Notes: generated by a model from the sequence alone, not told the origin. DNA of 5,255 bases from an uncultured Mesorhizobium sp. (GCA_950071955.1 CATMOC010000308.1:1-5255), one strand, 5' to 3'; positions 1 to 5,255 are shown, numbered from the stretch's first letter. Numbers and translations: made by a program.

Positions 1-466
1 AGTCCGCCTCCGCCACGTTCAGCGTGATCAGCCCATTGTCGTGGCCGGTCAGGATGCGCTCGCCGCCCGGCCCGGCACCCTTCGGGTCGGCCAGGAAATC
101 GAAGGCGAGCCCCTCCTCGTCCTCTGGACGCTGCTTGGGCCACACCGGCAATCCGAACTCGAGAAGCGCGAAGACCACCCGACGCTTCGCCCGCTCGACG
201 CGGGCCCAGCGGTCGCGGTTTTCCGGTACCGAAAGGTCCGGGATCGTCCTGTTGAGGGCACAGGCCCGGCAATACCCGCCGAAACGCTGGTCGCCTACCC
301 AGTTGCAGGCACATTCGTCCGCGTTCAGGCAGTTGGGGCTTTCCGCACCGACAAGGACGAAGCCCTCCTGTTCCGGCGCATAGGCGACGGAGCTGCTGCA
401 GGCAAGGCAGCGCGAGTTCTCGAAATAAAGCCGGCTCGCGCAGGCCGGGCAGGCGAAGAGTTTCAT
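1..466 (-). CDS. Zinc-ribbon protein, putative zinc-binding metallopeptidase family (N-terminal part, cut by window edge)
   Basis: The reading frame starts with ATG at 464-466 and stays open to the left edge, giving 155 codons without a stop. The N-terminus has two cysteine pairs, CPAC (C6, C9) and CLAC (C20, C23), spaced as in a zinc ribbon. A second cysteine-rich stretch follows (C46, C52, C54, C66, C69). After it come a basic helix near residues 88-104 and the segment GHDNGLITLNVAEAD at 141-155. This pattern resembles, from memory, proteins annotated as zinc-ribbon, zinc-binding metallopeptidase family, whose C-terminal half carries the peptidase-like zinc site. That half lies outside the window, so enzymatic activity cannot be judged. 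No signal peptide is seen, so it is probably cytoplasmic. The ribosome binding site is weak (CGGA, about 9 nt upstream). The gene is divergent from the marR-gnat gene and shares its dyad-rich control region. The family call is moderately sure; the coding call is strong. Confidence 0.82.
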   Translation of the reverse strand, partial: MKLFACPACASRLYFENSRCLACSSSVAYAPEQEGFVLVGAESPNCLNADECACNWVGDQRFGGYCRACALNRTIPDLSVPENRDRWARVERAKRRVVFALLEFGLPVWPKQRPEDEEGLAFDFLADPKGAGPGGERILTGHDNGLITLNVAEAD

Positions 467-512
467 CAGAACGATCCGAAAATGCGTGGAGGCGGAGGCA
501 AACGCCGCTCGA

Positions 513-571
513 ATGACAAGGTTCCGCATGTCATTTGATTGACTTTGTCAACAAACTATATGACACTGTCA
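513..571. promoter_or_regulatory. Array of three TGACA/TGTCA dyads, likely MarR-type operator
   Basis: Three perfect inverted repeats of the same core occur in this intergenic region. The first pairs ATGACA (513-518) with TGTCAT (529-534). The second is TTGAC-TTT-GTCAA (539-551). The third is TGACA-C-TGTCA (561-571). Their centres are at about 523.5, 545 and 566, so they are spaced about 21 bp apart, close to two helical turns. The last two overlap the proposed promoter of the marR-gnat gene. MarR dimers typically bind short palindromes of this kind and repress their own and divergent genes. That this protein binds here is inference. Confidence 0.55.
535..562 (+). promoter_or_regulatory. Possible promoter of the marR-gnat gene
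   Basis: A -35-like TTGATT (535-540) is followed after 16 bp by a -10-like TATATG (557-562). Transcription would start near 569, leaving a leader of about 17 nt that just holds the ribosome binding site GAAAGGA (574-580) before the ATG at 586. An overlapping TTGACT (539-544) is nearer the -35 consensus but is too close to the -10 element. The second dyad lies between the two hexamers, and the third overlaps the -10 and start region, so a bound repressor would block polymerase. Confidence 0.4.
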
Positions 572-585
572 ATGAAAGGACTCCC

Positions 586-1521
586 ATGACACAGACCGGT
601 CAGCGCCACGAGGAAGCGATCGCAGGAGTGCGCGATTTCAACCGCTTCTATACCCGGTTTCTCGGGGCATTGAACGAGGGGCTGCTGAGATCGCCCTACA
701 GCCTGTCGGAAAGCCGCATCCTCTACGAACTCGGGACACGACACAGCGTCACCGCCAGCCAGCTCTCGGCGGAACTGGGCATGGATCCGGCCTATCTCAG
801 CCGTCTTCTCAAGAAACTGCGGGAGGCAGATCTTGTGCTCGCCTCCGCCAGCGCCGAGGATGGTCGCGCCACGGTCCTCTCCCTGTCGAAGCCCGGACGC
901 GAAGCTTTTGCGAACCTCGATCGCGCCTCGCACGAGGAAATCTCGAACATCCTGATGCCGCTCGGCCCGGACGGAGCCTCGACGCTGGTCGGCGCCATGC
1001 AGCGCATCCGCGCGGCCCTCGATCCATCGACAACGGAGAACCCGCCCTATGTGATCCGGCCGCACCGCATCGGCGACATCGGCATCATCATCTCCCGCCA
1101 AGGGGCGCTCTACGCGCAGGAATACGGCTGGGACGGGACATTCGAGGGCTTCGTCGCCGAGATCGCCGGCGGGTTCCTCAAATCATACGATCCGAAGCGC
1201 GAGCATTGCTGGGTGGCGGAGCGGCACGCGGAGGTCGTCGGCTCGGTCTTCCTGGTCGACGCCGGCGGCGGCACGGCCAAGCTGCGCATGCTCTGGGTCG
1301 AGCCCTCGACGCGCGGACTGGGCATCGGCGGACGGTTGGTCAATGAATGCATCCGCTTCGCCCGGGACACGGGCTACGAGCGCATGACGCTCTGGACCAA
1401 CGACATTCTCGTCTCGGCCCGACGTATCTACGAGAAGGCGGGCTTCAGGCTCGTCGCGGAGGAACGGCACCACAGCTTCGGCAAGGACCTGGTCGGCCAG
1501 AACTGGGATCTGGAGCTTTAG
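586..1521 (+). CDS. MarR-family winged-helix regulator fused to a GNAT N-acetyltransferase domain
   Basis: This 311-residue protein has two domains. Residues 1 to about 148 form a MarR fold: a dimerisation helix (8-31), a winged helix from about 43 (SESRILYELG), a recognition helix near MDPAYLSRLLKKL (66-78), and a wing at 88-104 with the typical D-G-R turn before the strand ATVLSLS. Residues 155-308 form a GNAT domain. Its motif A is LRMLWVEPSTRGLGIGGRLV (233-252), with the acetyl-CoA pyrophosphate loop RGLGIGG at 243-249, and motif B is near ARRIYEKAGFRLV (278-290). Such fusions are known in actinobacteria and proteobacteria; their acetyl acceptors are mostly undefined. I chose ATG 586 because GAAAGGA lies 5 nt upstream; the frame is open back to a TTG at 535, but that codon lies inside the proposed promoter. 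Autoregulation through the upstream dyads is likely. The stop codon overlaps the end of the convergent TPM gene by 4 nt. Confidence 0.93.
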   Translation: MTQTGQRHEEAIAGVRDFNRFYTRFLGALNEGLLRSPYSLSESRILYELGTRHSVTASQLSAELGMDPAYLSRLLKKLREADLVLASASAEDGRATVLSLSKPGREAFANLDRASHEEISNILMPLGPDGASTLVGAMQRIRAALDPSTTENPPYVIRPHRIGDIGIIISRQGALYAQEYGWDGTFEGFVAEIAGGFLKSYDPKREHCWVAERHAEVVGSVFLVDAGGGTAKLRMLWVEPSTRGLGIGGRLVNECIRFARDTGYERMTLWTNDILVSARRIYEKAGFRLVAEERHHSFGKDLVGQNWDLEL

Positions 1522-2153
1522 ATCTCGACGATATGGTCGTCGAGTTCGTTGGGGTTGGTCGCGCCTGGCGGGAAATGTTCGGCGAGCAGCGCGCCGACGC
1601 TTTCCACGGCGTTCGCGAAACCCTCGCCCAGCCGGTCGTGGCGGGCGCTGTCGACGAGGCGGGCGACGATGTCGTTCCAGGTCGACTGGTCGACTTTTTC
1701 GTCGATCGCAGAGTCGGCGACGATTTCGGCGTAGCGTTCGGCCAGCGACACGAAGATCAGGACCCCCGTGCGCGCCTGCGTGGCATGGACGTTGTGGGCG
1801 AGGAATTGCCGCGCCGCGTTGTCGTGCGCACGCCGGTAGCGCAGCCGCGGCGGCACGAGATGCACGCGCAGGCCGGGCACGACCCGCAGCACCAGGAGCG
1901 CGGACGCGAACGCCACCGCCTGGGCCAGCGCCATCGACACGGGGCTCACATCCACCCACCACCAATCCGCCACGAGTGCGGCGACCAGGCTCGCCGCCAG
2001 CATCCCAAGGGTGAGCATCAGGGACGAGGCGAAGAAATAGTCGTCGCTCCGGCGCGCGAGGACGCAGTAGATCTCGCCCGACGTCGTGGCCTCGGCGGCG
2101 CGGATGGCCGCGGAGACGCGCTTTCTGTCTTCGGGTGAAAGACCGGATGTCAT
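1518..2153 (-). CDS. TPM-domain membrane protein with two transmembrane helices
   Basis: This is a 211-residue protein without a signal peptide. An N-terminal helix and a strand-like stretch SGEIYCVLARRS (25-36) precede two hydrophobic helices (about 40-62 and 72-93) joined by a short loop rich in tryptophan. The rest, about 110-196, resembles the main part of a TPM domain (TPM_phosphatase, DUF477): RTGVLIFVSLAERYAEIVAD (128-147), followed by the amphipathic helices WNDIVARLVDSAR and GFANAVESVGALLAEHF. The neighbouring TPM protein has the matching order of SDQIVVATIGS, then NGILLLVAP, so the membrane hairpin here seems to sit inside the TPM fold. The basic run RLRYRRAH after the second helix suggests a cytoplasmic domain. 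It is the last gene of the lemA operon, 9 nt after the preceding stop, with AGGAAGAGG just before the ATG. Biochemical function is unknown; the phosphatase label comes from a plant relative. Confidence 0.88.
   Translation of the reverse strand: MTSGLSPEDRKRVSAAIRAAEATTSGEIYCVLARRSDDYFFASSLMLTLGMLAASLVAALVADWWWVDVSPVSMALAQAVAFASALLVLRVVPGLRVHLVPPRLRYRRAHDNAARQFLAHNVHATQARTGVLIFVSLAERYAEIVADSAIDEKVDQSTWNDIVARLVDSARHDRLGEGFANAVESVGALLAEHFPPGATNPNELDDHIVEI
1524..1544. other. Perfect 8-bp inverted repeat at the convergent gene junction
   Basis: CTCGACGA (1524-1531) and TCGTCGAG (1537-1544) are exact reverse complements around a 5-nt loop. The repeat begins 3 nt after the marR-gnat stop codon and lies inside the last codons of the convergent TPM gene. 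It could fold in the plus-strand transcript and slow or end transcription. The following bases (TTCGTTGG) are not a proper U-tract, so a standard intrinsic terminator is doubtful. Confidence 0.35.
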
Positions 2154-2162
2154 CGCCTCTTC

Positions 2163-3005
2163 CTACCAGCTGCCCGAGGCGCCGCCGCCTCCCGACGATC
2201 CGCCTCCGCCGGAAAAGCCGCCTCCGCTGCTGCTTCCCGACGACCAGCCCGAGCCGGATGAGCCCCCGACCCAGCCGCCGCCCGACCGGCGGCGACCCGA
2301 GGAACCCGAACCGCCATAGGTGAAGTCCATGCCGAGCCAGCGGTAGCGGCCTGGTCCGATCCTGCGGCCGAACAGGCGCGCCCCGATTGCGAAAGCGAAG
2401 GACCCGAAGAACAGCGTGCCCCAGATGACGAGGAAGATGACGACCTCGATCGGGATGCCCTCCTCTTCCTTCCGGTTGCGCTCGGCGCGCGCCTCCAGTT
2501 CCGCCGCGTTGCCCTCCAGAACCAGGATGATGTCGTCCACCGCGCGGCTGATTCCGCCCGAAAAATCGCCGGCGCGAAAGGCCGGCACCATCGTGTCTTC
2601 GATGATGAGCTTGGAATGGAGGTCCGTCAGCGTCCCCTCGAGGCCGTAGCCGACCTCTATGCGCATCTTGCGGTCGTTCGGCGCGACCAGGAGCAGGATG
2701 CCGTTGTCCTCTCCGGCTTGGCCGAGGCCCCAGGCGCGGAACAGGCGGTTCGCGAAGGGTTCGATCGCCTCGCCGTCCAGGCTGCCGATCGTGGCGACGA
2801 CGATCTGGTCGGACGACTTCTCCTCGAAGGCCTGGAGCCTGGCGACGAGCGCGGCTTCGGCAGCGGCATCGATGATGCCCGCCTGATCGACGACGCGGCC
2901 GGTGAGTGCGGGAAAGGGTGCTGCGAGCGCAAGGACGGGCAACAGGAGCAGAAGCGCGACGAGCAGCGACCGCAGGCGCCGCCCGGATAGGTCGTCGATG
3001 CGCAT
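2163..3005 (-). CDS. Secreted TPM-domain protein with Gly/Ser-rich C-terminal tail (YgcG type)
   Basis: This is a 280-residue protein. Residues 1-29 form a signal peptide: basic start RRLR, hydrophobic core LLVALLLLLPVLA, and likely cleavage after ALA at 26-28. The TPM domain spans about 34-165 and opens with the typical LTGRVVDQAGII. It contains SSDQIVVATIGSLDG (64-78), NGILLLVAPNDRKMRIEVGYGLEG (101-124) and a closing amphipathic helix through FSGGISRAVDDIILVL. A charged linker (166-184), a transmembrane helix (about 186-208) and a basic stretch GRRIGPGRYR follow. The tail (231-280) is almost only Gly and Ser with a few Trp and Arg, and ends in Trp. This architecture matches YgcG-type proteins, which usually accompany LemA; their role is not settled. 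It lies 25 nt after the lemA stop. The ATG is preceded closely by AGGGGA, a slightly short spacing, but no better start keeps the signal peptide intact. Confidence 0.92.
   Translation of the reverse strand: MRIDDLSGRRLRSLLVALLLLLPVLALAAPFPALTGRVVDQAGIIDAAAEAALVARLQAFEEKSSDQIVVATIGSLDGEAIEPFANRLFRAWGLGQAGEDNGILLLVAPNDRKMRIEVGYGLEGTLTDLHSKLIIEDTMVPAFRAGDFSGGISRAVDDIILVLEGNAAELEARAERNRKEEEGIPIEVVIFLVIWGTLFFGSFAFAIGARLFGRRIGPGRYRWLGMDFTYGGSGSSGRRRSGGGWVGGSSGSGWSSGSSSGGGFSGGGGSSGGGGASGSW
2166..2315 (-). repeat. Low-complexity DNA coding the Gly/Ser-rich tail
   Basis: This stretch encodes residues 231-280 of the secreted TPM protein and is made mostly of GGC, GGA, TCG and AGC codons in irregular order. 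On the plus strand it reads as CCGCC and CCTCC tracts. Such tails are usual for YgcG-type TPM proteins. The codon mix is varied, so it is a biased composition rather than an exact tandem array, although slippage-driven length change between strains would be plausible. Confidence 0.7.
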
Positions 3006-3030
3006 GTCCCCTGCCACGGACGGCGGGAAT

Positions 3031-3627
3031 CTAGCCGCTCTTGCCCGTGCCGAATTCCACCTTCGGAACCTCCATCTTGTCCTCCGACACGGTGAAGTTC
3101 TGGAACGGCTCGGCATCGGTGAACCAGAACCAGGTCCAGATCATGGAGGGGAACGTCCGCAAGGTGGTGTTGTAGACCCGCACCGCCTCGATGTAGTCGC
3201 GCCGCGCCACCGCGATGCGGTTTTCCGTGCCTTCGAGCTGCGCCTGCAAGGCGAGGAAGTTCTGGTTCGACTTCAGGTCGGGATAGTTCTCGACCACCGC
3301 CAGCAGGCGCGAGAGGGCGCCGGTAAGCCCTGCCTGACTCTCCTGAAAGGCCTGGAAAGCCTGCGGGTCGTCCAGCATCTCGGGGGGCAGCGTCACCTGC
3401 GTGGCTTTCGCGCGCGCCTCGACGACGGCCTGCAGCACGTCCTTTTCCTGCTGGGCGTAGCCCTTCACCGTCTCGACGAGGTTCGGGATCAGGTCCGCCC
3501 TGCGCTGGTACTGGTTGAGCACCTCGCTCCACGCGGCCTTCGCCTGCTCTTCGGCCGTCGGGATGGTGTTGAACCCGCACGCCGACAGGAACGGCGCGAT
3601 CATCAGCAGGAAGAGAAGCGTCCTCAT
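3031..3627 (-). CDS. lemA: LemA family lipoprotein
   Basis: This is a 198-residue protein. Residues 1-17 are a lipoprotein signal peptide with the lipobox LSAC, so Cys17 is the predicted lipidated residue. The next residue is Gly rather than Asp, so in a Gram-negative cell it would not carry the usual inner-membrane retention signal. The mature part has the LemA signature: EEQAKAAWSEVLNQYQRRADLIPNLVETVKGYA (26-58), a long helical stretch, then YPDLKSNQNFLALQAQLEGTENRIAVARRDYIEAVRVYNT (115-154) and the end motif FPSMIWTWFWF. The expected fold is a helical bundle. LemA proteins are widespread, but their biochemical role is unclear. I chose the ATG at 3625-3627 because it gives an exact lipoprotein signal peptide and has GGGAG 4 nt upstream; another ATG at 3667-3669 would put 14 extra residues before that signal. 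It is the first gene of a three-gene operon with the two TPM genes. I see no convincing promoter upstream. Confidence 0.95.
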   Translation of the reverse strand: MRTLLFLLMIAPFLSACGFNTIPTAEEQAKAAWSEVLNQYQRRADLIPNLVETVKGYAQQEKDVLQAVVEARAKATQVTLPPEMLDDPQAFQAFQESQAGLTGALSRLLAVVENYPDLKSNQNFLALQAQLEGTENRIAVARRDYIEAVRVYNTTLRTFPSMIWTWFWFTDAEPFQNFTVSEDKMEVPKVEFGTGKSG

Positions 3628-3810
3628 CCGGCTCCCGGCGCCGGCGGCCGCGACTGGTGATGCTGGCATAGCACGAAATCTCCCGATTGGCGGACACCAG
3701 ACTAGCGCCGATCGTACAGGTTTGGAACGGGGCGGAGCGCCGCTGGCGGCACGCGCCGCAAATGGCCCACCATCGCTCGCACTTCCCCTCTGCAACGGCC
3801 CTTCGCCCGC

Positions 3811-3840
3811 TTGACATCTAGCTGCGGCGAACCGTAAAAG
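3811..3840 (+). promoter_or_regulatory. Probable promoter of the tRNA-Ala gene
   Basis: A perfect consensus -35 hexamer TTGACA (3811-3816) lies 46 bp before the first base of the tRNA. A -10-like TAAAAG (3835-3840) follows at 18-bp spacing and matches four of six consensus bases. Transcription would begin about 10 bp before the mature 5' end. The -35 match and the position are good; the -10 match is modest. Confidence 0.5.
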
Positions 3841-3856
3841 CCGCAATCCGCTGGAC

Positions 3857-3932
<76 letters not shown>

Positions 3933-4107
3933 GCGGCGGGATCCAGATGCCCGAAATCAAAGCGCAATCACCGTTTTCGACCGACGGCTTCCCCACCTTG
4001 TTCCCGGTTTGCGATGTCTGTCGGCTGACAAGCTCACGATGACGACGTCGAGATGCGCTGGATGTGTGCTTCCAGGATGACGGCCGCCTATAGGGCGAGT
4101 TCGAAGC

Positions 4108-5034
4108 TCACGCGGCGATCCTTGCTTCCCAGCGGCCATCGATCACCGCGGCGTGGACCAGAGCCACCATCAGGTTGCGAACTGTCTCCAAAGCGTAGGT
4201 CGCCGGTCGATCGGCCATCTCGCAGATGTAGAGAGTCCGCGACAGTTCGGGTTCGATGATCGGCCGGAAATGCAGCAGTCCGCTTTCGATGTGTTCGTAC
4301 ATGAAGAGCTTGGTGCCGATGGCGCACCCCAGCCCGGCGGCCAGCGATGCACCGATGGCGTGGACGGAATTCATCTGCAGCTTTGCCCGGCCTTCGATCT
4401 TCTTCAGCAGGTTGGTGTCGTCCATCAGCGCCCGGGCCGAGATGCCCTGCCTCAACAGGATCAGCGGCAGTTCGAGTATGTCGTTGAAGGGTACCGGTTC
4501 GTCGCTGTCGCCGATGATGGCACGCGTTCCCACGAGCACCATCTGCTCCTCCAGCACCGGCTGAGTCCTGAGGCGGGGGTCGGCAGGCGGATTGTAGACG
4601 AGCGCCAGGTCGACCTCCGAGGCCATCAGGTGGAGCAGCGTAGAGCCTGACAGGCTTTCCGACAGGGACAGGCGCACCCTCGGATACTCGTCGACAATCC
4701 GCCGGCACAGATCGACGCCGATCGCCTTGACGGCGGAATAGGCCATGCCGACCGAGACGTCCCCGGAAACGTCGTCGCCGGCTTCGCGGATATCCTTTTG
4801 TGCGGCTGACATCGCTTTGAGGATCGCCTTGGCGTGACCGTAAAGCCGTTCTCCCGCCGCGGTGGGGCGCAGGCCCCGCGGCTTGCGCACGAAGAGATCG
4901 GTGCCGAACTCGGCCTCGAGATTGGCGAGATGGTGGCTGAGCGCAGAGACCGCGACGCGGCACGTCTCCGCCGCGCTGGACAACGTGCCCTGCTCGTAGA
5001 TGGCCGCGAAATACCGCAACTGTCGCGAATCCAC
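4108..5034 (-). CDS. LysR-family transcriptional regulator
   Basis: This is a 308-residue protein, the usual LysR length. Residues 1-60 are the winged helix-turn-helix: LRYFAAIYEQGTLSSAAETCRVAVSALSHHLANLEAEFGTDLFVR, ending in the typical RPTAAGERLY. A linker helix (62-86) leads to the effector-binding domain from about 91 (GDVSVGMAYSAVKAIG), with the usual VDLALVY (141-147), LPLILLRQG (189-197) and GLGCAIGTK (234-242) stretches. The N-terminal half recalls the NAC/Cbl-like branch of LysR proteins, but I would not assign an effector from that. I chose the GTG start at 5032-5034: it begins exactly at the family's N-terminus and has AGAAAGG 9 nt upstream. The frame stays open farther upstream to an ATG at 5187, but that would run through the divergent promoter and into the opposing gene. 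It is divergent from a class III CoA-transferase gene, which is its likely target. Confidence 0.93.
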   Translation of the reverse strand: MDSRQLRYFAAIYEQGTLSSAAETCRVAVSALSHHLANLEAEFGTDLFVRKPRGLRPTAAGERLYGHAKAILKAMSAAQKDIREAGDDVSGDVSVGMAYSAVKAIGVDLCRRIVDEYPRVRLSLSESLSGSTLLHLMASEVDLALVYNPPADPRLRTQPVLEEQMVLVGTRAIIGDSDEPVPFNDILELPLILLRQGISARALMDDTNLLKKIEGRAKLQMNSVHAIGASLAAGLGCAIGTKLFMYEHIESGLLHFRPIIEPELSRTLYICEMADRPATYALETVRNLMVALVHAAVIDGRWEARIAA

Positions 5035-5055
5035 TTTGCTCGACCTTTCTGGAAT

Positions 5056-5084
5056 TTCGAATGTTCGCTTAGAAACATTATGAT
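5056..5084 (+). promoter_or_regulatory. Likely promoter of the CoA-transferase gene
   Basis: The -10 element TATGAT (5079-5084) matches five of six consensus bases. At 17-bp spacing lies TTCGAA (5056-5061), a poor -35 match, as expected for a promoter that needs an activator. Transcription would start near 5091, giving a leader of about 43 nt. On the other strand CATAAT (5077-5082) is an equally good -10 for the LysR gene, so the two divergent -10 elements overlap. Confidence 0.45.
5060..5079. promoter_or_regulatory. AATGTT-N8-AACATT dyad, candidate LysR binding site
   Basis: AATGTT (5060-5065) and AACATT (5074-5079) are exact reverse complements separated by 8 bp. The dyad contains T-N11-A arrangements (for example T5065 with A5077), the loose LysR box rule. 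It lies in the divergent spacer and overlaps the region between the -35 and -10 of the CoA-transferase promoter as well as the LysR gene's own -10. A regulator bound here would be well placed for autorepression. Binding is inferred, not shown. Confidence 0.5.
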
Positions 5085-5122
5085 TTTCCGACCTCTCCGG
5101 CAACGCTACCGTGGGGCCATCG

Positions 5123-5128
5123 AGGAGG
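5123..5128 (+). promoter_or_regulatory. Strong ribosome binding site of the CoA-transferase gene
   Basis: AGGAGG is a full Shine-Dalgarno match and ends 5 nt before the ATG at 5134. It fixes the start of the partial CoA-transferase gene and suggests efficient translation, in contrast to the weak site of the divergent LysR gene. Confidence 0.8.
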
Positions 5129-5133
5129 TGTGA

Positions 5134-5255
5134 ATGCAATCGGACTTCCAACCGCTGGCCGGCATCCGGGTCGTGGAGATGACCCACATGATCATGGGAC
5201 CTGCCTGTGGCATGTTCCTCGGCATGGTCGGCGCGGAAGGGATCAAGGTCGAGCC
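5134..5255 (+). CDS. Class III (CaiB/BaiF family) CoA-transferase, N-terminal part cut by window edge
   Basis: Forty codons are visible. The sequence PLAGIRVVEMTHMIMGPACGMFLGMVGAEGIKVE (7-40) is the hallmark N-terminus of family III CoA-transferases, which begin with L-x-G-[IV]-[RK]-V-[LV]-[ED], then G-P, and close the first nucleotide-binding-like unit with GA-E-x-IKVE. These enzymes move CoA between carboxylic acids, as in formyl-CoA or carnitine CoA-transferases, and act in the cytoplasm. The catalytic aspartate lies about 170 residues in and is outside the window, so neither activity nor substrate can be checked. Most relatives read GAEVIKVE; this one has Gly in place of the Val, a mild oddity. 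The start is fixed by AGGAGG 5 nt upstream. It is divergent from the LysR gene and probably opens a catabolic operon that continues to the right. Confidence 0.85.
   Translation, partial: MQSDFQPLAGIRVVEMTHMIMGPACGMFLGMVGAEGIKVE

Noticed and set aside
41..538. A 165-codon plus-strand open frame at the left edge
   Set aside because: It is antisense to the zinc-ribbon gene, whose cysteine pairs and start are clear, and it runs through the dyad-rich control region.
535..585. A 17-codon N-terminal extension of the MarR-GNAT protein from a TTG codon
   Set aside because: The extension covers the proposed promoter and operator dyads, while ATG 586 has a good ribosome binding site and fits the usual MarR start.
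2902..3660. A 252-codon plus-strand open frame antisense to lemA
   Set aside because: No recognisable domain, no convincing ribosome binding site, and fully overlapped by the lemA and TPM genes.
3711..3739. A possible lemA promoter with -10-like TACGAT on the minus strand
   Set aside because: The hexamer matches four of six bases, but nothing like a -35 lies at a proper distance, so I do not report it.
2657..3817. A 386-codon minus-strand open frame across lemA and the first TPM gene
   Set aside because: It is out of frame with two clearly recognisable proteins, has a low-complexity Arg/Pro/Ser-rich translation and no domain. Long shadow frames are expected in GC-rich coding DNA.
3937..3953. 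CGGG/CCCG pairing just after the tRNA as a terminator
   Set aside because: Four base pairs with a 9-nt loop and no T-tract are not convincing.
4085..4097. CGCC-TATAG-GGCG repeat after the LysR stop as a terminator
   Set aside because: The stem is only 4 bp and no T-run follows on the minus strand, so it does not support a terminator.
3957..4139. A 60-codon minus-strand open frame between the tRNA and the LysR gene
   Set aside because: It overlaps the end of the LysR gene, has no domain and only ordinary high-GC composition.
4088..4963. A 291-codon minus-strand open frame inside the LysR gene
   Set aside because: It is a frame-shifted shadow of the LysR gene with an Arg-rich, featureless translation.

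Overview
The window looks like a chromosomal segment of a GC-rich alphaproteobacterium, most likely of the rhizobial order (Hyphomicrobiales). The grounds are strong G/C preference at third codon positions, a LemA lipoprotein whose sequence resembles alphaproteobacterial LemA, a tRNA with an encoded CCA end, and a tightly packed gene layout. This placement is inferred from sequence style; no ribosomal RNA or other phylogenetic marker is present.

Left part (1-1521). A divergent pair shares a 119-bp intergenic region. On the minus strand is the first 155 codons of a protein with cysteine-pair zinc ribbons, which resembles the family annotated as putative zinc-binding metallopeptidases; it runs off the left edge. 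On the plus strand is a MarR-type winged-helix domain fused to a GNAT acetyltransferase domain. The region between them carries three TGACA/TGTCA dyads centred about 21 bp apart, which overlap the likely promoter of the marR-gnat gene. This is a good candidate for a divergent, autoregulated operator.

Middle part (1518-3627, minus strand). Three genes form a compact operon in the order lemA, a secreted TPM-domain protein with a Gly/Ser-rich tail (YgcG type), and a second TPM-domain protein with two membrane helices. Gaps are 25 and 9 nt. LemA and TPM proteins are commonly found together, and their biochemical role is poorly defined. From the topology I predict that the lipoprotein and the first TPM domain face the periplasm, while the second TPM domain faces the cytoplasm. 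The operon converges on the marR-gnat gene with a 4-nt overlap of the two coding ends, and an 8-bp perfect inverted repeat lies at this junction.

Right part (3628-5255). A tRNA-Ala with anticodon CGC lies on the plus strand at 3857-3932, behind a TTGACA -35 element. The 175 bp after it contain no gene or convincing terminator that I can see. A LysR-family regulator (minus strand, GTG start) is then divergent from the first 40 codons of a class III (CaiB/BaiF) CoA-transferase, which runs off the right edge. The 99-bp spacer holds a perfect AATGTT/AACATT dyad next to overlapping, oppositely oriented -10 elements. This is the usual layout for a LysR regulator controlling an adjacent catabolic operon; the substrate cannot be told from what is visible.

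Most of the window is ordinary. The points most worth a second look are the dyad array in front of the MarR-GNAT fusion, the predicted opposite membrane sidedness of the two TPM domains, and the LysR/CoA-transferase control region. I found no CRISPR array, insertion sequence, phage gene or recognisable defence or toxin system.
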